A DNA stretch of 64,000 bases from Abelmoschus esculentus (lineage: Eukaryota; Streptophyta; Magnoliopsida; Malvales; Malvaceae), in assembly GCA_035048815.1 (NCBI GenBank), contig JAUCBN010000047.1, positions 10,134,001 through 10,198,000 on the forward strand, given 5' to 3'. How positions within the stretch are numbered: the first letter of the stretch is position 1; the number at the start of each line of letters is the position of its first letter. Shown piece after piece: positions 23,093 to 34,107 of the stretch. Both the position numbers and the translations under genes were made by a program. Under the pieces are notes generated by a model. That model was not told the DNA's origin and made no database searches. It was given only the letters and a program-made list of their open reading frames with translations.

Positions 23093-24422
23093 TGATAAGT
23101 GCTCAACACACTATCACTTTATACTCCTTTTATCGGCATTTGTCACCAAATATTCACCCACTTGAACCAATGCAAGTGCTTAATGTGATATATTTAAAAG
23201 TTATACTTAAATAGATAATACTTATAGAAAAAGGCACGTTTTACTGCATTTTCACATCTGTGTAGGAAAACCATTGCCGCGGCAGAGACAAGGCCGAGGC
23301 AAGACCTGATGCCGAGGCAGCAGCAGGAAGACAGGAAGCAAAGTGATAGGCGATGGAAAGACAAAAATCCAAGGAACGTGTCTGGACTTGAAGCCCATGA
23401 TTCGGAGCTGGCTAGCACAAGGAAAAGCCCAAAAGAAGACCACGCGGGAAAGCCCCCTTAGCCGAATTCAAATTTCGAAATATATTATTATGTACTTGAC
23501 TTGTTCCCTACTCCAAGTTGTATTCTACTTAGGAAAGGTTTGCCCTAGGTCTAGCCTATATAAAGACCTAGCCATCCAATGTATCAGAGGAGCGAAATAC
23601 CTAGGGAGAGTCGACTTCTACTCTTGTTTCTTTCCTCTCCATCATGTTCTAAAACCTTCATAGGGTTTAGGTGAAGGTTGTGGAGTATTTGTGAGAGGAG
23701 ATTGTACTTTATCTTTCATTCAATGCAATAAGAATTATCAAGGCTTGCTTATCCTTTGTTATTCCTTGTTCTTGCATTCAAGCCCGAGAGGGAAGTTTGT
23801 GAGTAATCCATTTATCTAAGCTCGGGAGAGTTAGATTCACGAAAGGGGTAAGTACGGTGTTTCAATCGCGAAATACTAACTCGGCCTAGGGATAGGTTAA
23901 GAGTTTCAGCGGCTAAAAGAAGTGTGAGATTGGTTGGTGAGTATAATTGGTTCACGCCGGGAGGTATCATCAAGGACTAGTCATCAACAGCACTCTGACT
24001 TAGGGATAAGCGGAGTCATTCAAGGATACTTTGCCGAACTTTGGTAAGGTCTGCCCACGAGCAAAGGATTGCCGCGGCAGACAACGTTATCGCTGCCCAG
24101 GCAGTAAACTGCAGTGCTGCCGAGGCAGAGATATACGATGGCATTGGATAAAGACAAGTCAATCAAGTCCACAATACAATACAACTGGATCCTGGCCCAT
24201 CTTTCTCTCTAATATTTCAACTCTTTTATTTTTATTCAATTACCTTAGTTTAATAAATCACACTCATTCACTTGTGTTTTTTATTTTTCTACAGAGCAAG
24301 AAGATAAAGAAAGCATATTAAGTATATCGGTCCTTGAGGAGACGATAACTCGATAAAATACTTATCACTTTTTACTTGCGATGTGTCCACTTGCACTAAA
24401 CGCGCACTTTTGACACGCGACA
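23093..24422 (+). repeat. Element C 5' LTR
   Basis: 1330 bp, TGATAAGTGC...CACGCGACA. TATA box TATATAAA at 23557-23564. TGCCNNGGCA palindromes at 23275-23284, 24070-24079, 24094-24103 and 24118-24127. Confidence 0.95.
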
Positions 24423-24428
24423 AGTTTT

Positions 24429-24446
24429 TGGCGCCGTTGTCGGGGA
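24429..24446 (+). promoter_or_regulatory. Primer binding site, tRNA-Asp (element C)
   Basis: TGGCGCCGTTGTCGGGGA; one mismatch (T for C) to the perfect tRNA-Asp complement seen in A, B and F. Confidence 0.88.
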
Positions 24447-24520
24447 CTGGCAACTAAATTTTGTTTTGCTTATTTTCTTTTTTATTTTTATTTTTATTTT
24501 ACTTTTGTTTTTCTTGGTGT

Positions 24521-27064
24521 ATGACCAGGGCCAATCCAACCAACCCCTTATACGAGTTAGATCCTGAGATTGAAAGAACAGGGTTAAGGTTGAGGAGACA
24601 AATCCTAGGAGTCATGACAGAGGTTCAGGCAGGACAAAACATACCTGCCGGCAATGAAGGTCTACCGCCGCCACCTGGGCCGCGGCAGTTGACTGTTAGA
24701 GATTTCTTGCAGGAGGACTTAAATGGACTAAACCCAGGAGTCATTACACCCGAGATTGAAGCAGCCTATTTTGAACTTAAACCTGTTATGTTCAATATGT
24801 TAAACACAATTGGACAATTTGGTGGGTCTGCAACTGAAGACGCAAGGCAACATCTCAAATCCTTCATGGAGATTTGCAACTCTTTCAAAATCCAAGGAGT
24901 CCATGAAGATGTCTTGCGATTAAAGCTATTCCCCTATTCACTGAGGGATAGGGCGAAAGCTTGGTTAAATTGCATTCCAACGGGATCTATTGGATCTTGG
25001 AGTGAACTTTGCCGTGATTTCATTACTCGCTTTAATCCTACTAATCTATATGATAGAATTCGTAATGAAATTACTTCTTTCCGACAGGCTGAAGACGAAC
25101 CAATGTACGAGGCATGGGAACGCTATAGAGAGCTATTGCACAAGTGTCCGCTGCATGGATTTCCCTTATGGACACAAGTGACAATGTTTTACAATGCCAC
25201 AAATGCCCCGACAAGGATGACGTTGGATGCCTCGGCAAACGGCACACTCCTGGACAAGGCACCCGAGGAAGCTATTGAAATTTTGAATAAACTCGCAAGG
25301 AATGACTTCCAGTTTCCCACATCTAGGCGAGGAGGAGTAAGACGCCAAGCCACGGTAAACGAATTAGATTCATCAAGTTCAGTGGCTGCACAATTGGCCT
25401 CTCTTACCAAGATGCTGCAAAACCTACAATTACAAAACAATACCCGTGAGGTCAAGGTAATTGATTTATGTTGTGATTTATGTGGAGGTAACCACAATTC
25501 TGTTGATTGCATGAATCAAGAAACCGGTATGTATGTTGGAAACTACAACCGTAACAATGTGATGTCCAACACATACAACCCCTCATGGAAGAGGCATCCA
25601 AACTTATCCTGGAGTAACCCAAATAATGCCTTAAACCCAATCACCCAACCACCGGGATTTGAGCAGCCAATGCCGCAACAGCAAGTCCAACAACCGATGC
25701 CGCAGCAGCAGATGCAGCAGCAACCAGTCAATTCATTGGAAAACACGCTAAAGGCCTTCATGATGAAAACTAAGTCATACATGGCATAAAATAGTAATTT
25801 CATCAAAAGGACCGACGCCTTCATGAATAGGACTGAGATGAGGCTACAAAATCAAGAAGCGGCCATAAAAACTCTGAAAACTCAGGTTGGGCAGTTTGCT
25901 CAATGTATAAACACTATACCACAAGGAGGCCTACCTAGCAATATTGAGGTTGCTAAGGTACTAAGCCATGAACAGTGTAAGGCAATCATTACCAGGAGTG
26001 GTCTACAGTTGAAAGAGAAGATCCCAGAGAATCGAACCCAACCAGCGGATCAATCAAGAGAAGAGGCTGAGCAAACCGAGACTAACAACAATGCCCCGGC
26101 AGTAAGCACTGCAGCGCCTGAGCAGTCTGCCGAGGCAGCAAAAATTCCAGTGGTGCCAGGTATACGATTCCAAACTAAAGAAACCCTGGACGAGATGAGA
26201 CCACCACCACCTTTCCCGCAAAGGTTGAAAAAACAAAAACAGGATCAACAGTTCAAGAAGTTCCTCGATATCTTGAAACAAGTCCACATCAACATACTAT
26301 TCGTTGAGGCCATTGAACAAATGCCCAACTATGCCAAGTTCTTAAAGGATATGGTATCAAACAGAAAACAAATAGGTGAGTTTGAGACAGTGGTTGCCAC
26401 CGAAGGATGCATGGCAATGCTGCATAACCGCATGCCACCAAAGCTAAAAGATCCTGGTTGTTTCACTATACCTTGTGCGATAGGAAAGAGTTATGAAGGA
26501 AAGGCCCTATGCGACCTTGGAGCAAGTATAAACCTCATGCCTAAATCAGTCTTCCAAAAGCTTGGAATTGGAAGGCCGAAGCCTACAACAGTGATGCTCC
26601 AACTCGCGGATAGATCCTATGTGCAACCTGAAGGAAAAATCGAGGACATACTGGTAAGAGTTGACAAGTTTATTTTTCCTGCTGACTTCCTTGTCCTTGA
26701 TTGTGAAGCAGATGACAACGCACCGATTATCCTTGGGAGACCCTTCCTAACAACTGGACGTACATTGATTGGCGTGGAAAAAGGAGAGTTGACTATGCGG
26801 GTCAATGACCAACAAGTCAAACTCAACGCATTCCACAACTTAAAGAGGTATGACGATCCAGATGAATGCAAGGCCATCCGCACAGTAGACAATAAGATAT
26901 CCTGCCTGGGCAGTCTGCTCGGCAGGATATTCGGCAAGAAAATCAAGCCCATGATGGATGGACAGACAGCACTAAGGAGCGGCCCACAACCGATACACAA
27001 TTTGGGCCTAAGGGAGAAAATAATTTTGGGAGATGCATTCGCATGCTCTCCACCAGTAACCTAA
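24521..27064 (+). pseudogene. Element C gag-protease, one internal stop
   Basis: Start is the ATG at 24521 (MTRANPTNPLYELDPEIER); the frame upstream is T-rich leader. A single frame of 848 codons with one stop, TAA at 25787-25789, where A and B have a Glu codon. Order: Athila-like gag core (about residues 80-260), zinc knuckle CDLCGGNHNSVDC, Gln/Pro-rich linker, conserved FKKFLDILKQVHINI, and retropepsin-like domain with DLGASINLMP and IILGRPFLTTG. The catalytic Asp is present. The ORF ends ACSPPVT at TAA 27062-27064 with no polymerase after it. This is the most complete gag-protease in the window. It would bind and package element RNA and mature the gag product. Confidence 0.92.
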
Positions 27065-27375
27065 CCTCTCCCTTTTTCTTTTCTTTATTATATTAGGGTT
27101 AGTAGTTTATTTTTATTTTTCTAATTATTTTCGTTTTCAGTATTTTTCTTTTGTGTGTTTAAATTTTTATTTAGGAATAAAAAGATAAGGGAAAAATAGT
27201 TCACAGCAGGAACTCTGCCTAGGCAATACAACAGTGTCAGAGCCGCAGTAATCCCAACGGGCAGAAAAGTGTAACGGCTAGTCTGTCGAGATTCCTGCCG
27301 CGGTAGAAAAGGAAACGGCAGAAGAAGGAAACGGTTACAACGGCTAGTGATCTCAACGGTCACAAGGCCTAGGCC

Positions 27376-27383
27376 TATATAAG
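27376..27383 (+). promoter_or_regulatory. Internal TATA box upstream of ORF2 (element C)
   Basis: TATATAAG in CCTAGGCCTATATAAG, 156 bp before the ORF2 ATG and 312 bp after the gag-protease stop. Conserved in A, B and F; the following leader is pyrimidine-rich and ATG-free. Confidence 0.6.
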
Positions 27384-27538
27384 ACACTCCTTCCTCTTGA
27401 ACTATTCACTCTTACTTTCTTGCTTTCTTTAGTATTCTTAACAATCCCTCTCTCAAATTACTCTCTGCCTACTAATCCCTTCTAATTCTCCAGTTTCTCT
27501 TCAAGAAAACCTCCAAGAACTCAATTTTCTCTTTCTTG

Positions 27539-29073
27539 ATGGCAACTTACAAAAGATTCGCCCCAGCCAACGTTGAAGAACAATTCAATCGATCTTTCAT
27601 CGCAAGGCAACTATGGGAAGAACAAGGGTTCCAGCACGCGGACGAAGAGAATTATGGTATCGAACACTACTTGTTCGACAGAATCAAGTACCAAAATTGG
27701 GAAATATTTTGTTTGCAACCTGCCCAGGCAAACGCCACAATAGTACGGGAGTTCTACGCTCATAGGCCCAGCAAAGACTCTCTCTTTGTTCACTGCCGCG
27801 GCAAGCTAGTGCAACTCGATGCCGAGACGATCAACAGCTTCTACGGCCTCACCCCAAACAATGATCTCCATGCTGATTTCTTGGAAGATATCACTGCCGA
27901 AGACTATGAACTTATCAAAGACGATCTTTGTTACGCGAACACTCCATGGGAAATCGGTACCCATCGGGGTTCCGTAACAAGACAAAGTTTGAAGCCGGAG
28001 GCCAAGATGTGGAACACCTTCGTCAAACAACGCCTCATCCCAACATCACATAATAGCACGGTGGATCGCAAGAGATTGGTGCTCATCCAATCCATCATCA
28101 ACAAAAGGACCATCAACGTTGGAGAAATTATCCTACGGGAGATTCACGAGTGCGATAAGAAAGATCGAGGACCATTGTATTTCCCTTGCTTGATTACGGG
28201 TTTATGTGTTTCTGCAGGTGTGCCTATTGAAGAAACAGATGAATACACACCCCCAAGAAGAGGATGGACCAGGGAATTCTACCACAAAGTCATGCAGATA
28301 ACACAAGCAGAACCTGTCCAGGCAACACCACAGCAGTTCACTGTCGATACTGCTGCCGGGGCCCAGTACACGGTAGATATGCTTGGTACTGCCCATACCT
28401 CTACCGCAACAGACCCGTATCAAGAACTTTTGCAGCGATTGGCCGCTATGGATCTTCGACAACAACGGTACATGGAGTACCAACGGGACTTCAATGGAAC
28501 GCTCGCCCAAATGATGATGCACGCCTTCCCGGACCAAGGCGTACAATTCCCGGAGTTCCCAAGCAATATGTTCGTTACTGCCGCACCCTACACCGAGACT
28601 ACACCAGCCCTAGGAGGACCGCGACCGTTCTTCCATCCGGACCCTCAACCCCAATACTAGGTTGCTGGACCATCTAGGCCAGCAGATTCTGCCGCGGCCT
28701 CATCTGTCAGCCGAAGGCCATCCAAGCAGAGAGTCGTTTTCAGCACTCCACCAAGATCGCCAATTATCATGGCAGTCTATCCGCCGAGATAGATGTTTAT
28801 GTACACCAAGGCTCTACTGCCGCCGGCCCAAGCACATACCACACCGGAGGAGCCACTGCGATGGGAGGAGGAACGGACGTGATGATAACCGAAGAGATGG
28901 CGGATGTTGAAGAAGGAGAAGAAGTAGAAGCCCCGATGCATAGGACCCCACCCACTCGAGTCCAGCCGCCGAGGCAAGCAAAGGCACAATCATCGCCCTC
29001 CCCAAGGACAAAGCACATGGCATCTAGGCAATGGAGAAAAATTGTTACGAGCAGCTCTTCGGAGTCGCTCTAA
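27539..29073 (+). pseudogene. Element C ORF2: PF20167-type protein, stop plus frameshift
   Basis: ATG at 27539 (MATYKRFAPANVEEQF). The conserved domain runs through REIHECDKKDRGPLYF and PPRRGWTREFYHKVM. A TAG at 28658-28660 replaces the Gln of QYQ (CAG) found in B. A 1-nt deletion near 28772 (IIMG) shifts the frame, and the last 70 codons (MGGGTDVMITEEMADVEEGEE ... TSSSSESL) run from 28861 to 29073. Same domain plan and length as B. It is separated from gag-protease by its own promoter-like region, so it was probably expressed from a separate transcript. I cannot assign a function. Confidence 0.88.
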
Positions 29074-29198
29074 AATTCTTTGTCCTTTATTTCAATATTC
29101 AATTGCTTTTACTATCTTTCCTTGCTGCATATAATTCATATTCTGTTTTGCCGTTTATTCCTTCCAAATATAAAAGCATTGAGGACAATGCTTGGTTT

Positions 29199-29211
29199 GA
29201 GTTTGGGGGTG
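29199..29211 (+). promoter_or_regulatory. Second internal polypurine tract-like motif (element C)
   Basis: GAGTTTGGGGGTG, identical to the tract at 29990-30002. Both follow a similar GAGGACAA(T)GC segment. A matching internal copy exists in B (18930-18942). Confidence 0.6.
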
Positions 29212-29556
29212 CAGATTCACTGCCAAGGCAGCAATCTACTGCCGCGATCTTGCCAAAAAAGGGAGTATTCCAGTGATTTTTTTTAATTTTTATGCTCCCC
29301 GCCTTACTTGAATTAACTGTCTACACTCTTGCATTGCTCATCATTAGTATTGCCTTAGTTTATTCTTTAAGGCTATAGAAATCTTTCTCCTTACCATGTT
29401 TAGGTTCTGTCAAGTGGGCTTACCCTTAGGATGCTTAAGGATGAAAACTTAGAAGCTTACTATAGGAAGAACTTTAAACACTTTTTGCGACTTGTGGATT
29501 ATAGGAATTCTTTTAATGAACTTAGGTGATAAAGACTTAGATTTTTGGAAAAGTAA

Positions 29557-29716
29557 CTAGAGGTGCCTACCACCGGCTCTAGAAAATCTCTTCTTCATAC
29601 TAGAGGAGCCCGAAATTGGCTCTAGTATGTATTAAGGAATATCAAAAAGAAAAGACAAAAAGGTTTTTAGTGAAAAGAAAAACACAAGTCTTTGAGGTGC
29701 CCGAAACCGGCTCAAG
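29557..29716 (+). ncRNA. Three tandem stem-loops in the 3' region of C (candidate RNA structure)
   Basis: Hairpins at 29557-29582 (arms CTAGA/TCTAG), 29596-29629 (CATACTAGA/TCTAGTATG) and 29691-29716 (TTTGA/TCAAG with one G.T). Each has a GGT or GGA bulge on the 5' side, a GCC/GGC inner stem and a 7-nt loop (TACCACC, CGAAATT, CGAAACC). Arms differ between hairpins yet remain complementary. They lie between the two purine tracts in an otherwise noncoding 780 bp. Confidence 0.6.
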
Positions 29717-29989
29717 ATTTGGGGTTTGGAAAAGAAGAGAAGACTTAACCAATGTCTATTTGTCTTGAACTTAGAGTTTATCTAAGAAAACCTTTACTCA
29801 ACTTGTCCACAAAAACACACACACTCACGTCCTATAGTTTGTTTCTAGGTAAACTCTTAGGTAGCCAAATGGTCAAGGCTTAAAGATAGGCCTAGCTATG
29901 GTGGGGAGAATAGATGGACGTGTAAGACCAAGAGAGAGTAGAGTTCGGCAAATTGATGGTTTGCATTACTTGAGGACAAGCAATAGTTC

Positions 29990-30002
29990 GAGTTTGGGGG
30001 TG
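29990..30002 (+). promoter_or_regulatory. Polypurine tract (element C)
   Basis: GAGTTTGGGGGTG immediately before the 3' LTR; plus-strand DNA priming site. Confidence 0.8.
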
Positions 30003-31332
30003 TGATAAGTGCTCAACACACTATCACTTTATACTCCTTTTATCGGCATTTGTCACCAAATATTCACCCACTTGAACCAATGCAAGTGCTTAATGTGATA
30101 TATTTAGAAGTTATACTTAAATAAATAATACTTATAGAAAAAGGCACGTTTTACTGCATTTTCACATTTGTGTAGGAAAACCATTGCCGCGGCAGAGACA
30201 AGGTCGAGGCAAGACCTGATGCCAAGGCAGCAACAGGAAGACAGGAAGCAAAGTGATAGGCGATGGAAAGACAAAAATCCAAGGAACGTGTCTGGACTTG
30301 AAGCCCATGATTCGGAGCTGGCTAGCACAAGGAAAAGCCCAAAAGAAGACCACGCGGGAAAGCCCCCTTAGCCGAATTCAAATTTCGAAATATATTATTA
30401 TGTACTTGACTTGTTCCCTACTCCAAGTTGTATTCTACTTAGGAAAGGTTTGCCCTAGGTCTAGCCTATATAAAGACCTAGCCATCCAATGTATCAGAGG
30501 AGCGAAATACCTAGGGAGAGCCGACTTCTACTCTTGTTTCTTTCCTCTCCATCATGTTCTAAAACCTTCATAGGGTTTAGGTGAAGGTTGTGGAGTATTT
30601 GTGAGAGGAGATTGTACTTTATCTTTCATTCAATGCAATAAGAATTATCAAGGTTTGCTTATCCTTTGTTATTCCTTGTTCTTGCATTCAAGCCCGGGAG
30701 GGAAGTTTGTGAGTAATCCATTTATCTAAGCTCGGGAGAGTTAGATTCACGAAAGGGGTAAGTACGGTGTTTCAATTACGAAATACTAACTCGGCCTAGG
30801 GATAGGTTAAGAGTTTCAGCGGCTAAAACAAGTGTGAGATTGGTTGGTGAGTATAATTGGTTCACGCCGGGAGGTATCATCAAGGACTAGTCATCAACAG
30901 CACTCTGACTTAGGGATAAGCGGAGTCATTCAAGGATACTTTGCCGAACTTTGGTAAGGTCTGCCCACGAGCAAGGGATTGCCGCGGCAGACAGCGTTAT
31001 CGCTGCCCAGGCAGTAAACTGTAGTGCTGCCGAGGCAGAGCTATACGATTGCATTGGATAAAGACAAGTCAATCAAGTCCACAATACAATACAACTGGAT
31101 CCTGGCCCATCTTTCTCTCTAATATTTCAACTCTTTTATTTTTATTCAATTACCTTAGTTTAATAAATCATACCCATTCACTTGTGTTTTTTATTTTTCT
31201 ACAGAGCAAGAAGATAAAGAAAGCATGTTAAGTATACCGGTCCCTGAGGAGACGATAACTCGATAAAATACTTATCACTTATTACTTGCGATGTGCCCAC
31301 TTGCACTAAACGCGCACTTTTGACACGCGACA
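30003..31332 (+). repeat. Element C 3' LTR
   Basis: 1330 bp, same ends as the 5' LTR; TATA box at 30467-30474. Followed by TSD GTGGG at 31333-31337. Confidence 0.95.
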
Positions 31333-31853
31333 GTGGGATTAAAACGAGTAATGAAATCACGGCAAAGTTCACTCCAGGATCCAATAGATCCTGGTGGAAT
31401 GCTATTTAACCAAGCTTTCGCCCTATCCCTCAGTGAATAGGGGGATAGCTTTAATCGCAAGACATCTTCATGGACTCCTTGGATTTTGAAAGAGTTGCAG
31501 ATTTCCATGAAGGACTTGAGGTGCTGCCTTGCGTCTTCAGTTGCAGACCCACCAAATTGTCTAATTGTATTTAACATATTGAACATAACGGGTTTGAGTT
31601 CAAAATGGGTTGTTTCAATCTCCGATGTAATGACTCCTGGGTTTAATCCATCTAAGTCTTCTTCCAGGAAGTCCCTGACAGTGAGTTGCCGCGGCCCAGG
31701 TGGCGACGGAAGTCCTCCATTGCCGGCAAGTAAGTTTTGTCCAGCCGGGTGTTCTGCCATGGCTCCTTGGATCTGTCTCCTCAACCTTTGCCTTGTTCTT
31801 TCGATCTTTGGATCTAACTCGTACAAGGGATTGGTTGGATTGGCCTTGGTCAT
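31333..31853 (-). pseudogene. Element B gag-protease, 5' part
   Basis: Starts at the ATG at 31853 (MTKANPTNPLYELDPKIER) and includes the gag core to DFITRFNPT, where element C cuts it. Continues at 23087 on the far side of C. Confidence 0.9.
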
Positions 31854-31927
31854 ACACCACGAAAAACAAAAGTAAAATAAAAATAAAAATAAACAAGAAA
31901 ATAAAGAAAACAAAATTTAGTTGTCAG

Positions 31928-31945
31928 TCCCCGGCAACGGCGCCA
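31928..31945 (-). promoter_or_regulatory. Primer binding site, tRNA-Asp (element B)
   Basis: TGGCGCCGTTGCCGGGGA on the minus strand; perfect match to the plant tRNA-Asp 3' end. Confidence 0.9.
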
Positions 31946-31951
31946 AAAACT

Positions 31952-33278
31952 TGTCGCGTGTCAAAAGTGCGCGTTTAGTGCAAGTGGACACATCGCAAGT
32001 AATAAGTGATAAGTATTTTATCGAGTTATCGTCTCCTCAGGGACCGATATACTTAATATGCTTTCTTCACCTTCTTGTTCTGTAGAAAAATAAAAACACA
32101 AGTGAGTTGATTTGATTTATCTAAACTAAAATAACTAAATAAAAGATAAAAGGTTGAAATAGTAGAGAGACATGGGCTAGGATCCAGTTGCGTCGTATTG
32201 TGGAATTGATTGACTTGTCTCTGTCCAATGCAATCGTATATCACTATCTCGGCAGCACTGTAGTTTACTGCCTCGGCAGCGACAATACTGTCTGCTGCGG
32301 TAATCCCTTGCTCGTGGGTAGACTTTACCAAAGTTCGGCAAAGTGTCCTTGGATGACTTCGCTTATCCCTAAGTCAGAGTGTTGTTGATGACTAGTCCTT
32401 GATGATACCTCCCGGCGTGAACCAATTATACTCATCAACCAATCTCACACTTCTTTTAGCCGCTGAAACTCTTAACCTATCCCTAGGTCAAGTTAGTATT
32501 TCACGATTGAAACACCGTACTTACCCCTTTCAAGAATCTAACTCTCCCGAGCTTAGATAAATGGATGATTCACAATATCCTCTCCCGAGCTCAATTGTGA
32601 AAACAAGGAATAACAAAGGATAAGCAAACCTTGATAACTTTATTGCATTGAATCAAAGACAAAGTACAATCTCCTCTCACAAATACTCGACAACCTTCAC
32701 CTAATCCCTAAGAAGGTTTAGAACATAATGGAGAGGAAAGAAACAAGAATAGAAATCGGCTCTCTCCCTAGGTATTCCGTCTATTGTACATTGGGTGGCT
32801 AGGTCCTTATATAGGCTAGACCTAGGGCAAACCTTTCCTAAGTAGAATACAACTTGGAGTAGGGAACAATCAAGTACATAATTAAATATATTTCCAAGTT
32901 TATATTAGGCTAAGGGGCTTTCCCGCGTGGTCTTCCTTTGGGCTTTTCCTTGTGCTAGCCAGCTCCGATTCATGGGCTTCAAGTCCAAACACGTTCCTTG
33001 GATTTTTGTCTTTCCATTGCCTATAATCTTGCTTCCTGTCTTTCTGCTGCTGCATCGGCATCAGGTCCTGCCTCGGCCTTGTCCCTGCCGCGGCACTGGT
33101 TCTCCTGCACAGATTTGAAAATGCAGTAAAACGTGCCTTTTTCTGTAAATATTATCTATATGAGTATAACTTCTAAATATATCACATTAAGCACATGCAT
33201 TGGTCCGAGTGGGTGTATATTTGATGATTAATGCCCATAAAAGGAGTAAAAAAATGATAGTGTGTTGAGCACTTGTCA
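31952..33278 (-). repeat. Element B 5' LTR
   Basis: 1327 bp. Outer end reads TGACAAGTGC instead of TGATAAGTGC. Followed by TSD ATGCC (33279-33283). Confidence 0.93.
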
Positions 33279-33283
33279 ATGCC

Positions 33284-33438
33284 CTCATCTTAAAACTCTT
33301 AAGGCCCAAACCTCTCAAGCCCAACAACCCTAAGGCCCAACAAGGTCCAAACTACACAAACCCGGGGCCCAACACCGAATCCCAAGCCCCTCGGGTTAAC
33401 CCGACACTCGGATCCGAATCCGAATCCGGGTCGTGATA
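33284..33438. repeat. Solo LTR D, right part
   Basis: Continues D after element B and ends GGGTCGTGATA, with TSD AAATA at 33439-33443. Rich in AAGGCCCAA and CGGATCCGAATCC repeats. Confidence 0.82.
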
Positions 33439-33443
33439 AAATA

Positions 33444-34107
33444 ATTCTCAAAACCAATTATTTATGAGATCTTTGTTTCCAAACCAATCAAGACATTAAA
33501 TTTTCATTTATTTTTATTTTGGTATTTCACAAAATCTGTAACCTCAGTTACTTTTCATGAAAATTTTTGTAAAAAAGATTTGTCACAGTTTGAGATTTTT
33601 AGCAAACCTGCTTAAAAACAACAGGATAATTCTTGAAACAATTTGTTTGCTTTCTCATTTTATTTCGAAGAATAGAATCATCAAATCTGATTTAATCGTT
33701 CGAGTATCTTGTTTGACTCTATAAAATTTCTCAAAGAAATTGTTAGTACGATAATAATTCACAATATTTCCAAATTATAATCATAATTATTATCGCATCC
33801 CGAAAAATTAAACATGATATCCTTTAATCATGTCATATTTAATATTTCATATTTATGACATTTAATATTTAATATTAAAATACCAAAATATTATAAGACA
33901 ATCATAATCATGAATTAATTATTACCTAAACACAAACCTTTTTCTTCGTTGGAAGTTTTTCGATTTCACTTATATTGTAAACTGAGACATGTATGTTTGG
34001 AAACTCAAAGCAAGGCCTGTTTCCACATAAGCTTTCGACGGTGAATGAATTCTACACGCACGAATATATTTTTCGTCTTTGATTAAACAAAAATTCAATC
34101 TTAAGAT
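33444..34107. other. A/T-rich stretch without recognised features
   Basis: Probably the remainder of insert J. No ORF, RNA gene or clear repeat end seen. Confidence 0.4.

Larger units (their letters stand above)
23093..31332 (+). mobile_element. Element C: full-length non-autonomous LTR element nested in B
   Basis: 8240 bp, plus strand, inserted in B's gag in opposite orientation. Contains 5' LTR, tRNA-Asp primer site, gag-protease, internal TATA box, ORF2, a second internal purine tract, three hairpins, the polypurine tract and the 3' LTR. LTRs differ at about 24 of 1330 positions by eye (1.8%), pointing to insertion around a million years ago under usual plant rates. No RT, RNase H or integrase. 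Confidence 0.96.
16812..33278 (-). mobile_element. Element B: full-length non-autonomous LTR element, interrupted by C
   Basis: Minus strand, about 8.2 kb without element C. Perfect TSD ATGCC (16807-16811 and 33279-33283), located in solo LTR D. Order: 5' LTR (31952-33278), tRNA-Asp primer site, gag-protease (split by C), internal TATA box, ORF2, conserved 3' region with hairpins, polypurine tract, 3' LTR (16812-18137). The two LTRs differ at roughly 28 positions by eye (about 2%), slightly more than those of C, as expected for the host of a nested copy. No RT, RNase H or integrase. Confidence 0.95.

Noticed and set aside
24461..24520. Hydrophobic N-terminal extension of the element C gag (and of B), looking like a signal peptide
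   Set aside because: It begins at a non-ATG codon and is translation of a T-rich leader; the conserved ATG (MTRANPTNPL / MTKANPTNPL) follows.
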